Shown here: in pieces, positions 11,451-23,869 of the stretch | Numbering within the stretch: position 1 is the stretch's first letter | How the letters are laid out: each line of letters begins with the position of its first letter | Assembly: GCF_019320115.1 (NCBI RefSeq) | Contig: NC_089593.1 | Coordinates: 11,685,908-11,749,907, forward strand | Length of the DNA: 64,000 bases | Origin: Miscanthus floridulus | Taxonomy: Eukaryota > Streptophyta > Magnoliopsida > Poales > Poaceae | Direction: 5' to 3' | Notes under the pieces: generated by a model | Seen by the model: only the letters and a program-made list of their open reading frames with translations | The model's database searches: none | What the model was told of the DNA's origin: nothing | Program-made: the position numbers and the translations under genes

Positions 11451-14400
11451 TCATGCACGCCGCGTCGTCGTCGTGGGATCTCGGCAGGACCCGGGAGGTG
11501 CCTCGAGCCGGACGTAGTCGTACAAGACTCCCAGGAACTCGCCGGCGGCCCTGGTCTGCGTGATGCTGACGCTGTTCTCGCCTTCCTGCAGCAGGTACCC
11601 CCTGATCGGGAACTCGAAGCTCCACTGCACGCCGTGGATCCCGTGCCGCGCGATGGCGTTCCCGCCGCCGAACTCCGGCGTCGTCAGCTCCGCCACCCCG
11701 CCGCCCCTCCCGTTCACGCGTACCTGCAGCCTCGACATCTGCGCGGCAGCGAGCGCGACGCGCAGCGTGTAGGTGCCGTCGGCCACCACGCGGTCCAGCG
11801 TGAACCGGATCTCCCGCGTCGTCGGCGCGTACTGCCCGTCGCCTACCTTCCTGGTGACATGCGCGAAGAACCAGTCCTTGGGAGCGTCGCTCTGGCCGAC
11901 GGTGAAGACGGGGTCGCCGTCAGGGTACAGCTCGGCGTACCTCGCCCACAGCCCGTACTGCCTGTACCTGTCCTTGCTCAGGAAAAGCCTGTTGGCGTAT
12001 CTGGGATCCACGTCGGGGACGAAGAACTCCGCGGCGGTCCGGTCGGGGACGCCGATCTCCCACACCGTCGGGCCCGACCTCGGGGGCCGGAACACGAGGT
12101 CGCCGAGGTCGACGACGGCGCCGCCCGCCGTCACGGTCACAGACGAAGCGGACACGTAGTCTCCGAGGACCCCGGGAACCCACGCGTAGAGGCTGTACAC
12201 TCCCGGCCGGACGTTGGCGATGGTGAATCTGAAACCGCCGCCGCCGCAGGACCCGTCCGTCGTGGTCGTCGTCCAGAACTGGTAGCCCTTGCACTCCGTC
12301 GCCCACGAGCCAGCCTGCCCGGGCGCGGCGAGCCCGACGTACGCCGCCGTCCCGGCGGGCACCGGAACATCGTCGTCGGTGCTCGTGAACGTGTCCCTGA
12401 CCACTAGCCTGCCGGTGACGGAGCCCCGCTCGGCGGCCTTGGCGAAGTCCGGCGACTCCGGGAAGCTGTACGGCCACTTGCCGGCCTCCGCCCGCGCCTG
12501 CGCCTTGGCGTCGGCCCAGAGCGCCCTGAGGTCGCCGCCTCGTCTGGGGCCGGAGTTGAGGTAGATGAAGACCGGGCCCATCACCTTCTTCCAGTACTCG
12601 CCGTTGCCGACGCTGAGCACGATGTCGTTCCCGACGTAATGCGTCCCAAGAAACATCTGAGATCAAAGTTCTCAGTTTCTTTCAGATGGGTTTCCATGGA
12701 TTTGGAAACTCATTGATTTGGTCGTTGAAGAAGGACAGGAGCTGGATCGATCTTTGATCTTACAGTGAGTGAGGTGGGGCCGACGTGGGAGGTGAGCTCC
12801 CGCTTCATGGGGCCGCCGCTCTTGAACTCGTTGCTGGGAGTGATGACCCAGAAGCCCATGGGGCTGGGGTGTCCGCCGCCGCCGGTGATCCAGCCGTGGA
12901 CGGCGTTGTCCTTGTTGTCCATGGAGTACTCGTACTTGTCATCCACCTCGCCCTTGAACTGTGGCTCCTGCGGGTTCACCAGCAGCACGGCCTCCTTGTA
13001 GGCCAGTGGAGTGCCACGTGGCTCGTCCCTGTCCGCCGCGCTCGGCATGTACCTCTGTATGTCGTCTGAAATCGCCATGTAGTTGAACCTGACATACATT
13101 GATACATATATACAAAAATGTTTAATTTTGGTCAGCTGATCGACATGCAAAAAAGAAAGAAAGAAACGGGTTCTTTGATTTCTCACTTGTCCGTGTTGAG
13201 CTTGAAAGCGAGCCTGGCCTCGGTGATGTTGAGAGCAGGCCAGTCGCTGGCGTGCTCCAAGATGGCGTAGCAGTAGAACCCGGAGCTGCCTTTCAGCATC
13301 ACAAGCCTGCATGAATAACAAACTGACAATTTTCATTTCTGGAAACGTAATTTCGTCACTGTAATAACAAAATAATATGATCCTTTTGAACACTGAATGA
13401 ATATATGAAATCTGAAAACTACGAATTCGAATAATTCGAACATCGCCGCGGCACCTCTTGTCAACATTTAGGCGAACACTATCTTGGCGTGACGGATTGT
13501 ATGTGCTGCTGAAAGAGAGCTCCACTTGGTCCTCAGTTGAAACCACGACCTTGAACTCCGTACTGTCCAACCTGTACAGACGCTGCAGTTAGTTAGTTAG
13601 TTTCATCCAAAAGGACCAAATTTCAGCTTGTGCACATGCGCAAATATATGCTTCATTTCTTGGGCTGTTGCCTTATTGGTCCTTACCCCTTAGCTTGGAG
13701 ATTATTATTAGTGCTCCGTATGTTTGAAAAAAAATGTTTCTTCTCAGATATGAAATCATGTGAACCAAGCAACAATATTTTTGCATGCTGTGCTATTACA
13801 TTTTTTTCAGTGCTGGTTTATTTGTGACGGTGATTAACGCTAGCACTGAATTCCAGAGTTCAGAGCGAGCTGGAGGAGCACTTTACAGTGTGGATGGATG
13901 GGGTGGTTTGGTTTGGTTTGGTTAGTCCTTGCGCTTATGTTAGGAAGCCTGCCTGCATGCATCTTTTCGGTGCACATTATGTTCAGGCAGAGTACATACT
14001 CAGCTGATCTGCTAGCTTTTTCTACAGGTATTGCATGCATGCTTGATTACGTTGTTGCATTGCCTAAGCTAGGTAGAGAAACTTGTTCCCAATCTGATTG
14101 TTGATCAGGCCTGCGTCTGTGACGGCACTCCATGAATCCTGTCAGTTAAGGCATGCAGAAATTTGGTCGATCGGTGCAAGTTATGTCATCCGGTCAAGAG
14201 TGTCTAATTAAACTACGTACGCAAAATTGTTTGTGTTTGTGAGTTGCAGCGGCGAGTACAGTTAAAGCAGCAGTAGTAAATAAACAGCAACACTAAAACA
14301 ACACCGTTATATATCTGAAGAATTGTATGTCTGGAGTTTCAGACATGCAGGCATATCATCAGCAGTTCAGCACACCAAGGAGGTGGGTGGTCAGTGAAAG

Positions 14401-14576
14401 ATCATGGGGGGTGGGGGGGAGTGGAATGTATACAATATTATCATCAGCAACTGAAAACTCACATGTCGATCATTCCTCTTGGCTGATCGGAGCCCGGATA
14501 GTTCCACACCACATCCCAGTACCTGAATGCAACAGAATTCATTCATCACATACTACAGAGATATATTTATGTATAT

Positions 14577-14624
<48 letters not shown>

Positions 14625-15341
14625 TTATTTATTTATTTATTTATTTATTTACTACCCACCCTCCTGAGTTTTTTTACTACCCACCCTCCTGAGTTTTCGG
14701 TGCCGTCGAAGTGCAGGAGGTTGCGCTCGCCGGTGTAGCGGACGCCGGTGATGTGGCCCTGCGGCTTCGACAGCGTCACCTGCACCACGCCGTTGTCCAA
14801 AACCACCTGCATGCCAATGCAATACACGTTGGTACATGCAGAAATCGAGCACGGCAACATATATAGCAGGATTATATATACATATATAAATTGTGGCAAA
14901 TTTAAAACATGGAAAATATATAAGTAATTTATTAGTGGCAGCAGTAGGTAACTGTAAATGCAGGCCCATAGGTAAGTAATTTGATTGATCGATTACTTAG
15001 TAGTTAATTACTACACTGCAGTAGTGACAAATAAAAGATATCCTGCCTGTGTACGTATATGTATGGAAGAAAAAAAAGATACGAGTAACCTACGCTAATT
15101 AATTCAGTAGGCTAGCTAGTATACGCACCTGATGCCGATCATCGTCGACGCGCAATGTAACGCCAGGGCCCGCCGCCGGCGACCTGGCGGCGGCGCCGCG
15201 GTGCGGCAGGGAAAATGGCGACCACCACGACGCTCCGACGACGCCGATGTGCAGGGTCACGGTCACCACTAGCAGCAGCAACACCGACGACGACGACGAC
15301 CTTGTTATCCCCGTCCCCGTCCCAGCAGCTGCGGCGGCCAT
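11451..15341 (-). CDS. Rhamnogalacturonan lyase, polysaccharide lyase family 4
   Basis: Seven exons on the minus strand (15129-15341, 14685-14806, 14463-14522, 13455-13571, 13187-13306, 12764-13088, 11451-12656) join at GT-AG sites with matching phases into 2163 nt, or 720 codons plus stop. The protein starts with a secretory signal (hydrophobic [16 protein letters not shown] at about residues 20-35). The N-terminal lyase domain carries [58 protein letters not shown] and [16 protein letters not shown] fibronectin III-like domain (about 400-490, from VTGRLVVRD) and a C-terminal CBM-like jelly roll (about 515-710, from [14 protein letters not shown]) follow. Members cleave rhamnogalacturonan I in the cell wall by beta-elimination. 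The length is typical of the family and no lesion was seen. Confidence 0.93.
14581..14650. repeat. (AT)n and (TTTA)n microsatellite in intron 2
   Basis: About 19 AT units (14581-14618) run directly into about six TTTA units, ending 35 bases from the exon 2 splice donor of the lyase gene. It is a likely length-polymorphic marker. Confidence 0.95.
14651..14699 (-). repeat. Tandem duplication across the exon 2 splice donor
   Basis: ACTACCCACCCTCCTGAGTT occurs at 14651 and again at 14676. On the minus strand this is CTCAGGAGG|GTGGGTAG, the end of exon 2 with its GT donor. The upstream copy (14685) gives the correct phase into exon 3; the second is a decoy donor 25 bases further on. Confidence 0.85.
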
Positions 15342-15479
15342 GGCTGACTATTGCTCGATGGCCGGCGGCCGGCGACACTGGCGCGCCCGGCCGGAGCTCG
15401 GGCACACTGCCAGTTAAGGAACACAGCTCGTTTGCTTGCCAGCTAGCTTGTTTGAGGGAGCTGGGCTGCGCCGGAGCTG

Positions 15480-15492
15480 ACTATATATACGC
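15480..15492 (-). promoter_or_regulatory. TATA-box candidate for the lyase gene
   Basis: The minus strand reads GCGTATATATAGTC, about 140 bases upstream of the ATG at 15341, a sensible distance for a plant 5' leader. A second TATATATAG lies near 15850 and is less likely. Confidence 0.45.
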
Positions 15493-15499
15493 ACGAGCT

Positions 15500-16040
15500 G
15501 ACGAGCACGAAGCCGGCCACGAACCGATCGGATCGGCCCGCCGCGGTTGTGTACAGTGTACGGCGGTTCGTTAGGCGCGGCGGCGGCGCAAGTTGCGCGG
15601 TGAGCAGGGCTCGAGAGAAGGAAGGAAGGCTCGAGGGCTGGATTGTTCAGGGCCTGTATGGGCAGCTGCTAGCGATGGCAATGCCTTTTTATAAAGGCCG
15701 GCGGCGCACGGCACGGCACGGCTCATCACATCAGCTGGCCGGTAGTCACCTCGCCGTTGCAACAAGCTAGCTGGAGCTGCTTTGCATGCCGCCGGCGCTG
15801 CCTCGATCAATGCTCCCGTACCCGATCCGGTTGCAACCGTATCTTTCTCCTCTCTGCTTCTACCAGTGCTATATATAGGATAAGAATGCAATATGCAAGC
15901 AGTCATACGTCACTTTCTTTAACTCCCAGAACGGACTCTACTGCTACAGCAGTTCAGTGGCTTGCATGCTCATCCAGTCATCCTCTCAAAAAAAGAAGGG
16001 GATAATATTGGGACATGCCGGCCGGTGCGCTAGTTGTGTA
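15500..16040. other. Upstream region of the lyase gene
   Basis: A GC-rich to mixed promoter-type stretch with no coding feature I can support. Confidence 0.4.
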
Positions 16041-16709
16041 CGTATTACAAATTGGTAATGCTCAGGGTCGGACGTATCAGACGCCACTTCCCAGGCTTGC
16101 GCGATATGTCTCCTCCTCCTCTGGATGTCTCCTCCATCTCTCTCAAAAAGATCTTCCTACTCAGCTCCGCTTCACAGCGCCATACGGCTGTCATCCCGCC
16201 CCACTCCGCCTTCGCCGCAGCGGCCATCTCCCTCCGCATGCCCTCATCTTGCGCTGCTCGATCCTAGCTCCTGCCCGTCACGAGCCCCACCCGCGTGGTT
16301 GGGCGCGCCGCTCGCCTCTACTAGCCATGGTGGTGCCGTCGCGCGCCTCAGGTCGATCCCCACCGAGCCAAGGGCACCCATGAAGCGCGACCCGTGCTGC
16401 TGGTGCTCGTGCGCTGCTGCTCGGCGCCGACTCCCACTCCGAGGCCGGAATCAACCAGCCCTGACCTCTCCCTCCCCCTATGTTGCAAATGTAAGTTTTA
16501 AGTGTTTCAGATGTTATCAGAGGTATGTTGCAAAAGTTTCATACGGATGATGCAAAAAGTAGATCGAGATGTTGCATATGTTGCTAGTGTTTTAGAGGCA
16601 TGTTGCAAGTGTTTTAAAGGCATGTTGCAAGCGTTTGTTCAAAATATTTCATCTATTTCAGACGTATGTTGCAAGTATTTTTTATCTGAATGTTACACAT
16701 GTTTCACAC
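16040..16709. mobile_element. Left half of a TGTTGCAA-repeat element split by the Maximus insertion
   Basis: From about 16480 the sequence is built of degenerate units around TGTTGCAAGTGTTT, TTTCAGACGTATGTTGCAAG and similar, preceded by a GC-rich segment. The same units resume at 29914, right after the Maximus target duplication, so the two parts are one interrupted element. I cannot place its superfamily, as no clear terminal inverted repeats or transposase are visible. Confidence 0.6.
16705..16709. repeat. Target-site duplication, left copy (CACAC)
   Basis: CACAC directly precedes the 5' LTR and is matched by CACAC at 29909-29913 directly after the 3' LTR. Five bases is normal for a copia insertion. 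Confidence 0.85.
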
Positions 16710-17148
16710 TGAAAGCATCTAGGCCCCTTGTTGGATTTCGGTGATTAATGTCAATACAAGATTACTATGACTAACGTGTATTTTGCAGAGGCAATTGAGT
16801 TAGGTCATAGTAATGGTGATCGATTGGGCAATCGAGATGGTCATGCCCCTACGATGGAAATCGTTTCGGTTTTCAAAGGATGGACGACAAGGTTAAGAAT
16901 AACTAGTTCTAAGTGTCGATTGGAGTTGGAGAGACACTTAGAGTAGTTTAGGACTTTGTTTTTTCCTTTGGCCGTACTATTAAGGGGGGTATGGACGGGT
17001 AGCTTGACCTAGATGAGTCTAGTGAGTTAGGTGTGGTGCACACTTATTTAAACTAGCTCTAGGTAGCTCCTATGAATGCCTAAGATCCTTTGGAGCAAAC
17101 TTCATTCACATATGATCGAGAGTTGGAAGTGAATGGAGGGTCAAATGC

Positions 17149-17418
17149 TGACCGGACGCTGGCCCCGGTACGACCGGACGCTGAGAGGCTGCGTCCGGTC
17201 GACTCCAGTAAGGTTCCAGAGAAGGGAATCTATGACCGGACGCGTCCGGTCAGTATTGACCCAACCCTAAGGGTTCAGCGTCCGGTCGAGTCCAGTAAGC
17301 CTCCAGTGAGGGTTTCATGCGACCGGACGCGTCCGGTCAGTGCTGACCGGACCCTGCTAGCGTCCGGTCAACACAATCTCACTGGCTCGCGGGTTGAACT
17401 GACCGGAGCGTCCGGTCA
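17149..17418 (+). promoter_or_regulatory. CCGGAC/GTCCGG palindrome block upstream of the LTR TATA box
   Basis: Repeated half-sites GACCGGACGC and GCGTCCGGTC, often back to back as GACCGGACGCGTCCGGTC, fill about 270 bp ending 40 bases before TTATAAATA. The position suggests an upstream promoter module; a function as such is inference. Confidence 0.6.
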
Positions 17419-17457
17419 CCTCGCAGAAGCTCATAACGGTTCGTTTTTTAGGCTGCC

Positions 17458-17466
17458 TTATAAATA
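17458..17466 (+). promoter_or_regulatory. TATA box of the 5' LTR
   Basis: TTATAAATA in a CCTTATAAATAGAAGCTCC context, conserved in the 3' LTR at 29178-29186. Confidence 0.7.
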
Positions 17467-18191
17467 GAAGCTCCACTCGTGTGTGGAGTCACTTTTGCTC
17501 ATTCCAACAGCTGAGAAACACGTTTGTGAGTGCCAAGAAGAGCAAGGTCCTAATGAGGTGATTGAGATTTGAGAATCCAAGAGAGTAGCCTCACTAGCAA
17601 ATCAAGAGTAGCAAAGTGTGCATCCATCTTCTCATTAGGCTTCGCGTGGTCAAGTGAGAGTTCGTGCTTGTTACTCTTGGTGATCGCCATCACCTAGACG
17701 GCTTGGTGGTGATTGGGAGCTTGGTGATCACCCGGCGGAGCTTGTGGGTGACCCAACTCAAGTTGTGAGCGGCTTTGGGGGATTCGCCGCGACGGAGTGT
17801 CGAAGAATCAACCCGTAGAGAGCACTTGATCCTTGCGTGGATCAAGGGGGAGCTACACCCTTGCGTGGGTGCTCCAATGAGGACTAGTGAGGAGTGGCGA
17901 CTCTCCGATACCTCGGCAAAACATCGCCGTGTTCCTTTCTCTCTCTATTTACTTTGAGCACTTACTTTGAGTATTTACTTTAAGCAATTCAATACTTGTT
18001 TTTACATCCATAGAATTGCATGCTAGAGTAAGTTTGGAACATAGGTTGCAAGTCCGTTGTGCATTAGTTTGATAGAAACACTTTTCTAGGTACAAGGGGT
18101 TAATTGGGCTATCCGTAGGATTTGATTATTGCAAGAGAATTTAGAATTAGCCCAATTCACCCCCCCTCTTGGGCATCTTGATCCTTTCAAT

Positions 18192-18203
18192 TGGTATCAG
18201 AGC
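18192..18203 (+). promoter_or_regulatory. Primer-binding site, initiator tRNA-Met
   Basis: TGGTATCAGAGC, two bases after the LTR end, is the standard plant initiator-Met primer complement. Confidence 0.9.
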
Positions 18204-18242
18204 CTCGTGCTCACGTTTTTAAGCTTAATCGCTTAGAGCAAG

Positions 18243-20600
18243 ATGTCTCATGGGGATGGACCTCCTCCTATCTTTGAGGGAGATGATTTTTCATATTGGA
18301 AAATCCGCATGGAGGCATACTTAGAAGCTCTAGACGTTGGTATTCTTAGAGCCGCCTCTCAAGGCTTCCCAAAACCTTGGGATGCTACTAACCTATAAGG
18401 CGATGAGGTTAACTATGAAAAATGAAATGCAAAGGCTTGAAACACCATTTTTAGAGGCCTTTGCAAAGATGTGTTTAACTGTGTAAGGAACCACAAAGAC
18501 GTCCATGCACTATGGTCGGACGTTTGTGTGCTCCATGAGGGAACCAAGAGTGAGCGTGAGGAACGCTATCATCTTGTGATTAAAAAGTTAAATTCCTTTG
18601 AGATGCTTCCCAAAGAAAGTGCTAATGAGATGTATTCTCGTTTAAATGTTCTTATAGAGGAAGTCAATGGGCTTGGACTTACTCAAATGTCACCATCTGA
18701 CGTTGTGAGAAAAATCTTGAGTGTCCTCCCCATTGACAAATATGGGCACATTGTGACCGTGCTACATCAAGGTGATCTTTTCGCCGCTACACCGACACAA
18801 ATCTTGGGAAAGATCAATGCTCATGAGATGTACATGCACATCACACCACAAGATGGCTCATCCTCTACAAAGAAGAAAGAGAAGGACTTAGCCTTCAAAG
18901 CTAGCCAAGATAAGGGCAAAGCAAGACTTGAGTATGAGAGCTCAAGTGATGAAGATGATGAAGAAAGCCTTGCTCTCATGGTGAAGAAGACCACCAAGAT
19001 GCTAAAAAGGCTAAATAAGAGTGGCATCAAGTTTGACGGCAAGAAGAAGTTCTTCACTAGCTCAAGAAGAAAGCCAATCTCTGAGATGGATTGCTATAAT
19101 TGTGACGAACTTGGCCATCTAGCTCATCAATGCACAAAGCCCAAGAAAGACAAGTTCAAGAACAAGGGCAAGAAAGATGACTCAAGCAATGAAGATGAAG
19201 ATGAGAAGAAAAAGAACAAGCCATACAAGAAGAGAGATGGCAAAAAGAGGGACTTCTACAAGAAGAAGAAGAGTGGCAAGGCTTACATTGTCGGTGATTG
19301 GCTCACGGACATTGATTCATCAAGTGGATCATCCGATGATGATAGTGACAATGAGAAGGTGGCCGCCATTGCTATTGATCTTGCATCCTCACCGCCACCA
19401 TCGCAATCATCCTCTACACACCTATGCCTTATGGCCAAGGGTGAACGCAAGGTAACTAAGAGTGATGATAGTAGTGATGATGAGCAAGCTAGTGATGATG
19501 ATAGCGATAGCGATGATGATTCACCTACATATGATGATCTTGTCAAAATATTAAGAAAATACACTAAGATCATTAGAAAGAGTAGAGCTACAAATGAAAA
19601 ACTTGATGCTAAAAATGATTCACTCTTAGCTAAGTGTGATACATTGGAAAAGGCTAATGATGAGCTCAAAGAAACAAATGATTCTATATCATCCAAACTC
19701 AAGGAGCTCAAATCTTCTAAGAAAGAGCTTAAAGATAAACATGATAAACTTGAGTGGGTGCACAATGAGCTCATCACTAGTCACAACAAGCTAAAAGATG
19801 AATATACAACTCTAAAGATCAATTATGATACTCTTGTTATTGCACAAGAATTCTTACCAAATGAGCCACATGATGCTACTAACCATGTTGTTAAGATTGA
19901 TATAGCTACCTCATGTGATGATTTAATTGATGAGAGCATTGAGCATGGATCTAGTAGCAAAGGCAAGCAAGTGGTTGAGTGCAATGACTATGATGAGTAT
20001 GTCAAGCTCAAGAGTGATAATGAGAAGCTCATGAAAGATCTTGAAGAGATGAAGAGCAACAACATCATTGTGCTAGAAACTCTTGATCATGACAAAGAGT
20101 TGATCCTTGAGAATGAGAAGCTCAAAGAAGAGAACAAGAAGCTCAAGGAAGAGAAGAACAATGAGGTTCTCAAGGAAGAGAACAAGAAGCTCAAGATGGA
20201 GAAAGAACATCTCAAGATTGGGTTGAGCAAGTTTGCTAGAGGCAAGCATCTCCAAAGTGAGCTACTCATGAACACTGTCATGAAGATGGATAGGAGTGGC
20301 ATTGGATATGTGTCAAGTATAGAGAAGAAGAAGGCTCAAGTTCAACAACAACAATCAAAGCCAAAGCCAAAGCCAAAGCTAAGGAGATGCTTTGAGTGTG
20401 GACAAGAAGGCCATTTTGCTCATGAGTGTCAAACTCCACCGCCACAACCCTTGCCCAAGCATGCTAGACCCTTTGCTTTCAATGCTCACTACATGCTTAG
20501 AAAAGATTCTAGTGGAAAGATGAAAGTCATGTTCTTAGGACCCCCAATAAGAGTAGGCCTAAGAAGATTTGGGTGGCTAAGTCACTTGTTGAGAAGGTGA
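18243..20600 (+). pseudogene. Gag of the Maximus-type element, interrupted early
   Basis: One frame runs from the ATG at 18243 (MSHGDGPPPIFEGDDFSYWK) to 20600, but TAA, TGA and TGA interrupt it between about 18396 and 18440. From 18471 it is open for 709 codons. It holds the copia gag region (about 18471-18860), a CCHC knuckle CYNCDELGHLAHQC (about 19092), acidic Ser/Asp tracts, a long coiled coil (about 19560-20250) and a second knuckle CFECGQEGHFAHEC (about 20389). The stops fit CAA, TGG and CGA codons altered by C-to-T or G-to-A change. Near 20540 the frame shifts relative to related sequences, so the last codons are out of register. Confidence 0.85.
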
Positions 20601-20650
20601 AGGGTCCTCAACAAGTTTGGATTCCTAAAGTTTGAATCTCATGTGTGTAG

Positions 20651-23600
20651 GTGAACTACAAGACCGGTAGAAGTCATTGGGTTATTGATAGTGGTTGCAC
20701 TCAACATATGATCGGTGATCCTCGTATGTTCACCTCACTAGATGAAGAGGTAGATGGACAAGAGAAAATAACATTTGGAGATAACTCAAAGGGCAAGGTT
20801 AAAGGATTGGGCAAAGTGGCAATATCAAATGACCATTCCATCTCCAATGTGCTCTATGTTGCTTCTTTGAGCTTCAACTTGCTATCCATTGGGCAATTGT
20901 GTGATCTTGGCTTCCAATGCTTGTTCACCGAGAAGGAGGTTGTTGTATCCAAGGTAGATGACAATCAAGTGATATTCAATGGATTTAGATACAACAACTT
21001 ATATCTAGTTGACTTCACCTCCGAAGATGCAAATTTGAAGACTTGCCTATTCACCAAAACAACACTTGGGTGGCTATGGCATAGAAGACTTGCTCATGTT
21101 GGGATGAGCTCACTCAAAAAGCTTATGAAGAATGATTTGGTGAGAGGGTTGAAGGATGTGAAGTTTGAGAAGGACAAGCTTTGTAGTGCATGTCAAGCCA
21201 GCAAGCAAGTTGCAAACACTCATCCAACCAAAGCTTTCATGTCAACCACAAGAGTGCTAGAACTCCTACACATGGATCTATTTGGACCAACAACATACAA
21301 GAGTTTGGGAGGGAATCTCTATTGTCTTGTGATTATGGATGACTATTCAAGGTATACATGGGTGTTCTTCCTTCATGACAAATCCAAAGTTGCATCTTGT
21401 TTCAAGAAGTTTGCCAAGAGAGCTCAAAATGAATTTGAAGTGAAGCTCAAGAAGATTAGAAGTGACAATGGCAAAGAATTTGACAACATAAATATTGAAG
21501 CCTATTGTGATGAAGTTGGAATCAAACATGAAGTCTCCACAACTTATACTCCTCAACAAAATGGTGTAGTTGAGAGGAAGAACTGGACTTTGATCACTCT
21601 TGCAAGGACAATGCTAGATGAGTACAATACCCCCGAAGCTCTATGGGTGGAAGTAATCAACACCGCATGTTATGCATCCAACTGCCTATTCCTTCAAAAG
21701 TTCCTTGGCAAGACACCTTATGAGTTGCTTAATGGGAAGAAGCCGGACGTCTCATTATTTAGGGTGTTTGGTTGCAAATGCTACATCTACAAGAAGCGGC
21801 AACACCTAGGGAAGTTCCAAAGACGTTGTGATATAGGTTTTCTTGTTGGTTATTCATTGAAGTCCAAAGCATATAGAGTATTTAATCATGCCACCGGTTT
21901 GGTTGAAGAAACATATGATGTGGAATTTGATGAATCTAACAGCTCCCAAGGAGCACATGAGAATCTTGATGATGTAGGTGATGAACCATTGAGAGAGGCT
22001 ATGAAGAATATTCCGGTGGGAGACATCAAGCCAAAAGATGATGTACAAGTCATTAACCAACTTTCTTCATCAAATATACCACAAGATGGTGAAAAAGATG
22101 GAAGAGTGGAAAATGAAGATACTCATATCTCCCATGAGCAAATGGTGGTACAAGCACAAGATGTTGATGCTCCACAACCTCCTCCTCAAGTGGTCAATAG
22201 AAGAAATACACCTCTCCTACAAGATCATCCACAAGATCTCATCATAGGGAGTCCATCAAAGGGTGTAATGACTCGATCTCAAAAACTTACTTCATTTATT
22301 GCTCATCACTCTTTTGTCTCTTGCTATGAGCCTACGAAGGTAGAAGAAGCTCTTAAAGATCTAGATTGGATCAATGCCATGCATGAAGAGTTGAACAACT
22401 TCACTTGTAATGAAGTTTGGACTCTTGAAGAGCGACCAAAAGGTGCAAGAGTCATTGGAACAAAGTGGGTGTTCCACAACAAGCAAGATGATCAAGGTGC
22501 TATTGTGAGGAACAAGGCAAGACTAGTTGCAAAGGGATTCTCTCAAGTTGAAGGTTTGGATTTTAGAGAGACCTTTGCACCGGTTGCAAGATTAGAAGCC
22601 ATCCGTATCCTTCTTGCATATGCATCACATCATGAAATGAAACTATATCAAATGAATGTGAAAAGTGCATTTTTAAATGGCGTTATTAATGAACTAGTCT
22701 ATGTTGATCAACCTCCTGGGTTTGAAGACCCTAGATATCCTAATCATGTTTATAGGTTGTCCAAGGCACTATATGGGCTCAAGCAAGCCCCAAGAGCTTG
22801 GTATGAGCGCCTACGGGACTTCCTCATTGAGAAGGGCTTCACTATTGGGAAGGTCGACACCACACTATTCACCAAGAAGCTTGATGGGCATATCTTCATT
22901 TGTCAAGTATATGTTGATGATATCATCTTTGGATCATCAAATGAAGACTCATGCAAAGAATTTGGTGAATTGATGTCTAAGGAGTTCAAGATGTCAATGA
23001 TTGGTGAGCTTACATTCTTTCTTGGTTTTCAAGTCAAGCAAATGAAAGAAGGCATCTTCATCTCTCAAGAGAAATACACAAAAGATCTTCTCAAGAGATT
23101 CAAGATGGATGAGTGTAAGTCAATCAAGACACCAATGCCTACAAATGGACATCTCGACCTAGATGAGGGAGGTAACCCGGTTGATCAAACTCTCTACCGT
23201 TCTATGATTGGTAGCTTGTTATATTTAACCGCATCTAGGCCCGACATCATGTTTAGTGTGTGTATGTGTGCTAGATTTCAAGCTAGTCCTAAGCAAACAC
23301 ATTTAATTGCCATAAAAAGAATCCTTAGGTATCTTAAGCACACATCAAGCATTGGCCTTTGGTATCCCAAAGGAGCTTTATTTGAATTAATTGGCTATTC
23401 CGATTCGGATTACGCCGGATGCAAAGTTGATAGAAAGAGCACATCCGGAGGGTGCCATTTGCTTGGTAGATCACTTGTGTCTTGGTTCTCCAAGAAACAA
23501 AATAGTGTGGCTTTGTCCACCGCCAAAGCGGAATACATTGCCGCGGGTGCTTGTTGTGCACAAATATTATACATGAAACAAACTTTGCTAGACTATGGTG

Positions 23601-23869
23601 TAGTTCTAGAAAAAGTATCTCTTTTGTGCGACAATAAAAGTGCGGTAAAACTTGCAAATAATCCGGTTCAACACTCTCGCACCAAGCGCATAGATATCCG
23701 CCATCACTTTCTAAGAGATCATGTTGCTAAAAATGAAATATCACTAGAAGGTGTAAGATCCGAAGATCAATTAGCGGATATCTTCACTAAACCGCTAGAT
23801 GAGGCTACTTTTTGTAGATTGCGGAATGAGCTCAATGTACTTGATTTTAGCAACTTCACAGAAAATTGA
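20651..23869 (+). CDS. Pol of the Maximus-type element: protease, integrase, RT, RNase H
   Basis: A single open frame of 1072 codons. In order: protease [10 protein letters not shown] (residues about 11-20); integrase zinc region (HRRLAHVG...CSACQ, about 140-180) and catalytic triad D209, D272, E308, a D-62-D-35-E spacing; RT with [17 protein letters not shown] and YVDD (about 754-757); RNase H with [20 protein letters not shown] and a C-terminal ADIFTKPL. Residue 669, normally the first catalytic Asp of RT in [11 protein letters not shown], is Asn (AAT, 22655-22657), which should abolish polymerase activity. The frame differs from gag. Start unproven: pol is normally made as part of a polyprotein. 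Confidence 0.92.
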   Translation: MNYKTGRSHWVIDSGCTQHMIGDPRMFTSLDEEVDGQEKITFGDNSKGKVKGLGKVAISNDHSISNVLYVASLSFNLLSIGQLCDLGFQCLFTEKEVVVSKVDDNQVIFNGFRYNNLYLVDFTSEDANLKTCLFTKTTLGWLWHRRLAHVGMSSLKKLMKNDLVRGLKDVKFEKDKLCSACQASKQVANTHPTKAFMSTTRVLELLHMDLFGPTTYKSLGGNLYCLVIMDDYSRYTWVFFLHDKSKVASCFKKFAKRAQNEFEVKLKKIRSDNGKEFDNINIEAYCDEVGIKHEVSTTYTPQQNGVVERKNWTLITLARTMLDEYNTPEALWVEVINTACYASNCLFLQKFLGKTPYELLNGKKPDVSLFRVFGCKCYIYKKRQHLGKFQRRCDIGFLVGYSLKSKAYRVFNHATGLVEETYDVEFDESNSSQGAHENLDDVGDEPLREAMKNIPVGDIKPKDDVQVINQLSSSNIPQDGEKDGRVENEDTHISHEQMVVQAQDVDAPQPPPQVVNRRNTPLLQDHPQDLIIGSPSKGVMTRSQKLTSFIAHHSFVSCYEPTKVEEALKDLDWINAMHEELNNFTCNEVWTLEERPKGARVIGTKWVFHNKQDDQGAIVRNKARLVAKGFSQVEGLDFRETFAPVARLEAIRILLAYASHHEMKLYQMNVKSAFLNGVINELVYVDQPPGFEDPRYPNHVYRLSKALYGLKQAPRAWYERLRDFLIEKGFTIGKVDTTLFTKKLDGHIFICQVYVDDIIFGSSNEDSCKEFGELMSKEFKMSMIGELTFFLGFQVKQMKEGIFISQEKYTKDLLKRFKMDECKSIKTPMPTNGHLDLDEGGNPVDQTLYRSMIGSLLYLTASRPDIMFSVCMCARFQASPKQTHLIAIKRILRYLKHTSSIGLWYPKGALFELIGYSDSDYAGCKVDRKSTSGGCHLLGRSLVSWFSKKQNSVALSTAKAEYIAAGACCAQILYMKQTLLDYGVVLEKVSLLCDNKSAVKLANNPVQHSRTKRIDIRHHFLRDHVAKNEISLEGVRSEDQLADIFTKPLDEATFCRLRNELNVLDFSNFTEN

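Larger units (their letters stand above)
16710..18189 (+). repeat. 5' LTR of the Maximus-type element
   Basis: 1480 bp, starting TGAAAGCATCTAGGCCCC and ending TTGATCCTTTCA. A CCGGAC/GTCCGG block (17149-17418) precedes the TATA box TTATAAATA (17458-17466). Compared with the 3' LTR it lacks about 105 bp in two gaps, both within this block and next to short direct repeats. Confidence 0.93.

Noticed and set aside
11634..12407. Long plus-strand open frames opposite the last lyase exon
   Set aside because: High GC leaves antisense frames open; they have Arg/Pro-rich composition, no domain, and the minus strand carries the recognised protein.
17149..17418. CRISPR-like regular repeats
   Set aside because: The half-sites are palindromic, irregularly spaced, lie in a plant LTR and lack unique spacers of constant size.
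17090..17467. Open frame across the CCGGAC block in the LTR
   Set aside because: It translates the palindromic repeats and lies upstream of the LTR TATA box.
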